From JBBQXY01 sp051004815 (GTDB lineage: Bacteria; Chloroflexota; Ktedonobacteria; Ktedonobacterales; Ktedonobacteraceae), in NCBI GenBank assembly GCA_051004815.1, contig JBPCJY010000027.1, positions 1 to 36,716 on the forward strand: a stretch of DNA of 36,716 nucleotides, given 5' to 3'. Shown here piece after piece: positions 31,367 through 36,716 of this stretch. Each line of letters starts with the position of its first letter. Positions within the stretch are counted from its first letter, which is position 1. The position numbers were made by a program, and so were the translations under genes. The notes beneath the pieces were generated by a model. The model had not been told where the DNA came from. It did not search any database and saw nothing but the letters and a program-made list of their open reading frames with translations.

Positions 31367-34340
31367 CTACCCGTTGACGCCCAGTTGTTGAAACAGGGCT
31401 CGTGCCTGTTGGAGCAATGCTTGACCACGTTGTTCATCGCCCTTTTGCTGGCGGTTCAGGTAGAATGCTCCGTAGGCTTCTTGGGTGCGGGCGTATTCTA
31501 CTTTGTCGTCAAGGGCGAGTAATTCAGCCAGCGAATGCTCGAAACAGGGTTGGGCCTCGGCGAAACGCTGTTGTGCTTGCCAGATACGCCCTTGCAAGCG
31601 ATTGCCAATGGCCGGTAGTTGGCGATAGTGGCGACTTTGTCCAAGTTGCATGGCCTCGGTAAGATAGTGCTGTGCTTGCGTGATATTGTCGGCAAACAGG
31701 TATGATTTCGCGGCCTGCACGAGCAGATGGGGAAAAACCATGGACGTTTCGCCGTCTTGTTTGGCCATGTGCAGGGCCTGCTGGATTTCATCAATGGCAC
31801 CGTGCCAGTCGTTACGCCAACCAGCGCAAACGCTGCGGCTCCAATGGACGCGGGCCTGCAAATCCGCATCATGCAACATCGTCGCGATGGCAAACGCTCT
31901 ATCCGCACTGAGTGCCGCCTCTTCCCATTGACCGGCCTGTATTGCCAGAAAAGCCTGGACGAGATTGGCCCAGCCTTGCGCACCTACTACGCCATGCCGT
32001 TGTGCTTTCAGCAACGCATCGCTGGCTAACTGGCGACCATCATCCAGGCGTCCAAGCAGCATCAGCGCGTAAGCGGCGGAATAGTCCATCATTGGTTCCC
32101 ATTCGGGTTTATGTTGCACACTACAGACTTCCGCCCCTTGCCGGGCATAGGCAAGCATCTGGCGCGGCGATTCCGTCAGGAAGGCGCATCAGCTTAGAGA
32201 CCAGAGCGACACGACAGAGATAAAGGCATCGTTGCCACCGAGGCTAGTATGGAGCTTATGCGATAATGTGAGCTTTTCGTGAGCTAGCGGCGGATTGCCC
32301 ATGACAGTAGCTGCCAGGCCCCATTGGGCATTGGCTTTAGCCAGCAGGAACGTTTCTTCTGGCCTCAGCTCGATACATTTCAGGGCAAGTTGAATATGCT
32401 CAACCGCTTCTAATTCGCGTCCTTGCCAGTGGCAGCAGAACGCGACGAAAAGGTAGGCTTCGGCCTGTTTCACTTCGTCATGCAGAGTTCGCCAGAGGGT
32501 CGCGGAGGCCATGGCAGCTTCGATGGCTTTATCGGGATGGCCGGTATACAGAAAGATTTCCGACAACTGACCAACAACGCGGCACGTTGCGGTCGCTCTT
32601 CGTCGCTAACAAGCAAATCTAACGCGGTCTTTATATATTCGGCAGCATTGGCGAAGGCATAAACACTGCTGGCGTGCCAGGCCGCTTTCAAGAGGTAATT
32701 GACCGCGTTTTCCGGCTTTTCCGCCATTTGATAGTGGTAAGCCAATATGCTAAAGAAAGGCTGCAATTGTGCCGTGTAGTGCGTCTCAATAGTTCGCGCA
32801 ACTTGTTGGTGGAGGGTGCGCCGTCGTAAAGGGTTGAGCCAGTGGTAGAGGACTTCACGTATTTTATCGTGGGTAAAGGCCAGGTCAAGATCGCGTTCGG
32901 ATGGGTTCAGTTCCTGAGCGGCGTCTGACGATGGGGTGCCTATGCTGGTAACGGAAGAGACTTCGGATAGAATTTGCAAGCGAATGGCATCATCGATGTG
33001 CTCAGCTACACTTTCCTCGGAGAGGTTGCGAGCAGCGCAGAGCAGCGCGGAACTAAACTTTCTGCCCAGTACTGCCGCGAGCGTGAGCGTCGTCCTGCAC
33101 TCTGGCGAGAGATGCAGGAGCCGTCGTTCAATCAACAGGCGTACACTGTGAGGCAGTTCCAATTGATGAAGATCTACCGTTGTTTGCCAGCGTTCATTGA
33201 TGCGTTTGATCTTCCCTTCAAGGATAAGCGAGCGAACCGCTTCACCGATAAAAAAGGGATTCCCCTCCGTCTGGCGGAAAATTTCACTGGTAAAGTTCGG
33301 TCCGACGGATTGCCGCGCCATATTACCCAGGAGTTGCTGTACCTGGCTCTCGGTGAGGCGTTGCAGTCGCGTATCCTCGCTTATTCCATTGCGTGAAAGT
33401 GTGAGCATGAGACTGCGCAAGGGATGCGTCTCATGCACTTCGTCGGCTCGATAGAGCAGGAGATAGAGGGAGGCTACACTGCGCCGCGCTGCTCAAGATG
33501 ATACTGTGTTGTCGCCAGATCAGTGACAAATTTCCCTGACTGGATGGCGCGGTAGAGCGTTATCGTCTCCGGTAGCGGCTGTGTGTGCAACTCTTCTTTC
33601 AGCACCTCACGCAGCAATTGCTACTGGCTAAGGGCGTCGGCGCGATGTCCCATACGAGCATACACCTGCATCAACTGGCGATGCGTCTGTTCATCGGCAG
33701 AATTGCGTTCCAACAATGCTTGCAGATATTCACAGGCACGCAAACCCTGGGTAACTGCCAGGGCCAGTTCCGCGGCATTTTCTAGCAACCAGGAATAGAT
33801 GCGTCGTAAGCGATCGCGCCGTCGCTGTACATAGTCCTCATACAAATCTTCTGGCAGGTAGTCACCGCGGTACAGAGCTAAGACCGCGTCAAAGTCATCC
33901 AGCAGGGAAGCATCGGACATACTGTCGATTTCACTGGGGGAGCGGCTACGCATTCGAGCCTGTAACGGTTTGACGGAGGCTTCGAACACGTCCGCGTCAA
34001 TCGTCACATGGTCGGGAACCAGGAGCAAGGTATCGTGCTCCAGAAGGACATAGCTTGAGACATTGCCCTTGCCAGTTGCCAGGTCAGGCTCAAGCACGCG
34101 ACGCAACAAATAGAGGGTTTTTCCGAATGAATTGGTCGCCTGCTCAAGCGTAGAGGTGGGCCAGAGGATTTCCTGTACCTGCTCCCGATGGAGGCGGTGC
34201 TGTTCCGCGGATAAAAGGAGCTTAAAAAGGTCAACGACCTTACGGCGACTCCAGTTTCCTCCGGTGAGAGGAGTTGTGTCGCGTCGGGCCTCAAATCGGC
34301 CAAGGGTCGAGACCGCGAGGAGGGTAGCTGTGCCAATCAT
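31367..34340 (-). pseudogene. AfsR/SARP-type transcriptional regulator (BTAD, ATPase, TPR), multiply broken
   Basis: A decayed large regulator. Residues from 34340 downward encode a winged helix plus bacterial transcriptional activation domain (LGRFEARRDTTPLTGGNWSR, FGKTLYLLRRVLEP, YARMGHRADALSQ), stopped by TAG at 33621-33623. The frame continues afterwards (QLLREVLKEELHTQPLPETI), then near 33485 jumps to another frame at ASLYLLLYRADEVHETHPLR. That is the end of an AAA ATPase core, so Walker A and B are deleted (perhaps 200 or more residues). A frameshift near 32570 separates the helical repeat region (LSEIFLYTGHPDKAIEAA), and TGA at 32189-32191 interrupts it again before the TPR-like end at 31367. 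The intact parent would have controlled secondary metabolism or development genes. Confidence 0.85.
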
Positions 34341-34590
34341 CTTCGTCCTCCCGTAGGACTGCGCTCATGGCTTTCTCGTTAGGGCGCACAAATATTACAC
34401 AACGCTGTTTATTGCTCTTCCATATTATCTGTTCCAGAAGATGACCTGTCAATAGTAGTTAGTAGGGTAGGTAGAAATGATGAGTTAGAAGCCCTGAAAG
34501 CGTTGAGAATCGCCTGGTAATCCAGCGGGAAAGCTCTGGTAATGGGGGACAAATATACTTGGCACTAGAGAGAAGAAAACGCATTCTGGC

Positions 34591-34617
34591 GGCATCTCTA
34601 GCATCTCTGGAGATGCC
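34591..34617 (+). promoter_or_regulatory. Leader hairpin before ECF sigma gene
   Basis: GGCATCTC (34591-34598) pairs with GAGATGCC (34610-34617), 11-base loop, ending 3 bases before the AAGGAG ribosome site (34621-34626). It may influence translation. The other bases between 34341 and 34590 show no gene. Confidence 0.4.
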
Positions 34618-34634
34618 AGTAAGGAGATCGGGCT

Positions 34635-35318
34635 ATGACAATGTTGACAATGCCAATGCAGATGAGAACAACGAAAACAAGTGTACAGGAACGTATCTTC
34701 CCATTAGCAAGCGATGGTGGAGCGGAATCCATAGAGGCTTTCCAGCAGGGGGCGAGCGACGAGGATTTAATCGCAGCCATCTGCCTCGGGGCCGAGTGGG
34801 CCATCGAAATACTCTACCAACGCTACCATCGCTATGCCTATGCGCTGGCCTATCGCGTCCTGCATGAGAGCAATGGCACGGAAGATGTGGTGCAAGAGGT
34901 ATTTTTGTCCATTTGGCGCAAAGCAGCTACGTACCAGCAGCAGCACGGTGGCGTCTATGGTTGGCTCCAGGCCATCGTCCATCACCGTGCCATTGACAAA
35001 ATTCGCTCTGCCAGCTATCGCGACCATCAATGCAAGCCGTTGGAGGAGGAAGGCGTGGTAGATATTCCCAGTACACAGCCAGAAGTGTGGGAAGAGGCAT
35101 GGCATGAGCAACAACGCGGCATCATTCGTGCGGTCCTGGCGCAACTGCCAGTAGAGCAACGAGAGGTCATTGAACTGGCTTACTTCGATGGCCATACCCA
35201 TGCGGAGATAGCAGAACAGAAAAATATCCCGCTCGGTACCGTGAAAGGGAGAATGCGCCTCGGTTTGCAAAAAAGGCGGCACTTAATGCAAGAATACGGA
35301 TTGGACAGTGGATGGTAG
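34635..35318 (+). CDS. ECF-type RNA polymerase sigma factor
   Basis: A 227-aa extracytoplasmic-function sigma factor, directing RNA polymerase to stress or surface-related promoters. Region 2 (about residues 55-125) shows the helical core LYQRYHRYAYALAYRVL, the region 2.2-like DVVQEVFLSIWRKA and YGWLQAIVHHRAIDKIR. Region 4 (about 165-215) has AQLPVEQREVIELAYFDGHT followed by the HTH HAEIAEQKNIPLGTVKGRMR. The first 45 residues are a non-conserved extension. AAGGAG at 34621 sets the start, although an internal Met cluster is near. No anti-sigma gene is adjacent. The downstream membrane protein at 35519 has an ordinary sigma-70-like promoter instead. Confidence 0.93.
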   Translation: MTMLTMPMQMRTTKTSVQERIFPLASDGGAESIEAFQQGASDEDLIAAICLGAEWAIEILYQRYHRYAYALAYRVLHESNGTEDVVQEVFLSIWRKAATYQQQHGGVYGWLQAIVHHRAIDKIRSASYRDHQCKPLEEEGVVDIPSTQPEVWEEAWHEQQRGIIRAVLAQLPVEQREVIELAYFDGHTHAEIAEQKNIPLGTVKGRMRLGLQKRRHLMQEYGLDSGW

Positions 35319-35409
35319 CGGGAGATAGAATGGAGGCAACAGATGCAAGCACGTGTAAAGTATTTACCGCTTGAGTAAATTGAAACATAATAATGCGTGA
35401 AAATACTTC

Positions 35410-35438
35410 TTGACATATGCATGGTAGTATTCTATTAT
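35410..35438 (+). promoter_or_regulatory. Sigma-70-type promoter
   Basis: TTGACA (35410-35415), 17-base spacer, TATTAT (35433-35438): five of six matches to the -10 and a perfect -35. It points to the membrane-anchored protein gene at 35519. Confidence 0.75.
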
Positions 35439-35518
35439 GGAGTAGCTAAAAAAGATTGTAGGTGGGTGGCTGTTATGACATTTGACTCTAAGCACATTGG
35501 TGCGCACGCGTTACAGAG

Positions 35519-36382
35519 ATGGTCGGCAAGGGCAACAGAAAGGGCAAACGAATGGGACGCAGTGATGGGCAACCACGGCGGCAGACAGGTGGAATAAGGA
35601 AGGATGAACCCAATCCAGTCACATTTGCGGATACCTCTGATCGTAGTACAAAAATGACGCAAGATGATAGTGAGTACGAGGAGGATGATAGTACTGGACC
35701 GCCGCGTCCGAATAGCTCGGTGATTCGCAGGACAAATCTCACCGGGCCGCGCACGACGACACAACATAACTCACCTGTTCCGCCACGCCGAACAATGCAG
35801 CCGCCACGATCCGCGACAACGACCTCCATTCCTGCTTCGATCACCATTCAGCAGCAATTTCCGCGCAACAACACAAGGCCCCAGGAGCCGAAGAGAGCAC
35901 CAAGAAAGAATGTGTTGAAGGGGAAAGTGCATTGGCTTTTGCCGGTGGGTATTGGTATGATCGCTATGCTGGTCCTGTGGGAACTCGGTTCCATCGCATT
36001 GGCGTGGGGGACGGCTCGCTACGATGACATCCGCTACGGCAATCCACGCACCTTCCAAACCGACGCGGTGGTAGGCCATGGGAAAGATAGTACACTCCAT
36101 CCCAGCCACTTTATGGCAGTGAATCTGAATCGGCAAGCGATTGTCGTTGAATTTCCGGCGGGCAACCCGGCAGGGGCCGAGAGCTACGTGGTGCCTTACT
36201 ATATTTTGGGGCCAGGCGCGGACCAGGTACCGGTTACGCTAGAATTCCGTGATGTGACCGGTGACGGCAAGCTGGATATGATTATCCATATCCATTTGCA
36301 GAGCCAGGATCAGACTTTTGTCTTTATTAATGACGGAACCAAATTCCGTCCACCTACCAATAAAGACAACATTCACATGTAA
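35519..36382 (+). CDS. Membrane-anchored protein with extracellular Ca-binding-like (FG-GAP-like) segment
   Basis: A protein of up to 287 aa. A disordered N-terminal part of about 135 residues, rich in Pro, Arg and Thr and presumably cytoplasmic, is followed by a single helix near residues 139-163 (LLPVGIGMIAMLVLWELGSI). The extracellular C-terminal part has beta-rich segments and DVTGDGKLDMIIHI, an Asp-rich calcium-binding loop as in FG-GAP/VCBS repeats. Function is not known. The start is uncertain: 35519 lacks a good ribosome site, whereas ATG 35552 is preceded by GAAAGGG. It is expressed from the promoter at 35410. Its last codons lie in a 42-bp direct repeat. Confidence 0.75.
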   Translation: MVGKGNRKGKRMGRSDGQPRRQTGGIRKDEPNPVTFADTSDRSTKMTQDDSEYEEDDSTGPPRPNSSVIRRTNLTGPRTTTQHNSPVPPRRTMQPPRSATTTSIPASITIQQQFPRNNTRPQEPKRAPRKNVLKGKVHWLLPVGIGMIAMLVLWELGSIALAWGTARYDDIRYGNPRTFQTDAVVGHGKDSTLHPSHFMAVNLNRQAIVVEFPAGNPAGAESYVVPYYILGPGADQVPVTLEFRDVTGDGKLDMIIHIHLQSQDQTFVFINDGTKFRPPTNKDNIHM

Positions 36383-36475
36383 GACGCTTTTGGCGAATGA
36401 CCTGTACGAATATTAAGGCAATTTCAAAAAGTCATAAAGATAACATTCACATGTAAGATGCTTTTGGCGAATGAC
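36360..36475. repeat. 42-bp direct repeat spanning a gene end
   Basis: Copies at 36360-36401 and 36434-36475 differ at two positions (both C to T in copy 2). The first covers the last codons and stop of the membrane protein gene, the second lies in the intergenic region after a 32-bp spacer. Confidence 0.85.
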
Positions 36476-36505
36476 GGCAAGAGTGGAAACCCCGTCACCA
36501 GCAGG

Positions 36506-36590
36506 GTACCCGCAAGGGGCACCCCTCCCATGGACGAATGCGCTGCCGACACGGTCTCGGCGTTCATGGGAGGGGTGCCCCCTGCGGGTC
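36506..36590. repeat. Large GC-rich hairpin repeat
   Basis: The arm at 36507-36532 pairs with 36565-36590 over about 26 positions with few mismatches (core GGGGCACCCCTCCCATG), loop about 32 bases. It resembles a dispersed intergenic repeat or strong terminator. No gene is seen from here to the window end. Confidence 0.75.
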
Positions 36591-36716
36591 TTACACAGGT
36601 AGTTTTTGCAATGCCTGGTTCCTCGCCCTGTCACTCTGGGGGCAGCGAAGAATGTGTCGTGGGACGGAGAGTCTTCGCTGCACCCAAAATGAAAAGAGAA
36701 GGGGGGCGTAATCGGG

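Noticed and set aside
31022..31522. 166-aa plus-strand frame downstream of hemH
   Set aside because: It crosses the nested hairpin repeat and the antisense of the SARP pseudogene, with no ribosome site or family pattern.
35397..35597. 66-aa plus-strand frame before the membrane protein
   Set aside because: Its start lies upstream of the -35 element and it overlaps the downstream gene in another frame.

Overview
The window looks like a chromosomal segment of a large-genome, mid-to-high-GC bacterium, most likely a filamentous Chloroflexota of the Ktedonobacteria type. This is inferred from style, not from a marker gene: two membrane-anchored Hanks-type Ser/Thr kinases without PASTA domains, an AfsR/SARP-type regulator relic, an ECF sigma factor next to a membrane-anchored surface protein, Uma2-family genes, and GC-rich hairpin repeats between genes.

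Host region 1 (1-11.4 kb). A ROK sugar kinase and TlyA rRNA methyltransferase are followed by an AT-richer minus-strand operon at 2.2-3.9 kb (TIGR04255-like protein, unknown 183-aa protein, HEPN-like protein). Then come a benzoate-CoA-ligase-type synthetase with a degenerate crotonase, a Nudix hydrolase, an OmpR/HisKA two-component pair, a MaoC/FAS1-like dehydratase-fold protein, a small protein resembling the C-terminal domain of D5-type primase-helicases, a two-helix membrane peptide, a Uma2 relic and a WXG100 protein.

Accessory region (11.67-24.54 kb). An intact tRNA-Val(UAC) gene at 24490-24563 has its 3' part copied exactly (56 bp) at 18975-19030, and a decayed third copy lies at 11674-11723. 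I read this as two related integrative elements in tandem at one tRNA gene. The right element (about 5.5 kb) carries an intact tyrosine recombinase, an unknown 372-aa protein with a possible nuclease signature, a hairpin-rich GC island, a sigma-70-like protein, a small protein and an HTH-GNAT protein. The left element (about 7.3 kb) has only the C-terminal stub of a near-identical recombinase. Its cargo is a self-inhibited Fic protein behind an unusual operator array, a broken IS630-family insertion, a Uma2 protein, a Type II restriction-modification pair and two small proteins. Most of this cargo is of defence or toxin type.

Host region 2 (24.5-36.7 kb). tRNA-Val and tRNA-Leu(GAG), a YciH/SUI1 factor, two tandem Ser/Thr kinases with different extracellular tails, hemE-hemH, a hairpin repeat, a SARP/AAA/TPR regulator pseudogene with at least four lesions, an ECF sigma factor, and a membrane-anchored protein with a good sigma-70 promoter. 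The window ends in direct and inverted repeats.
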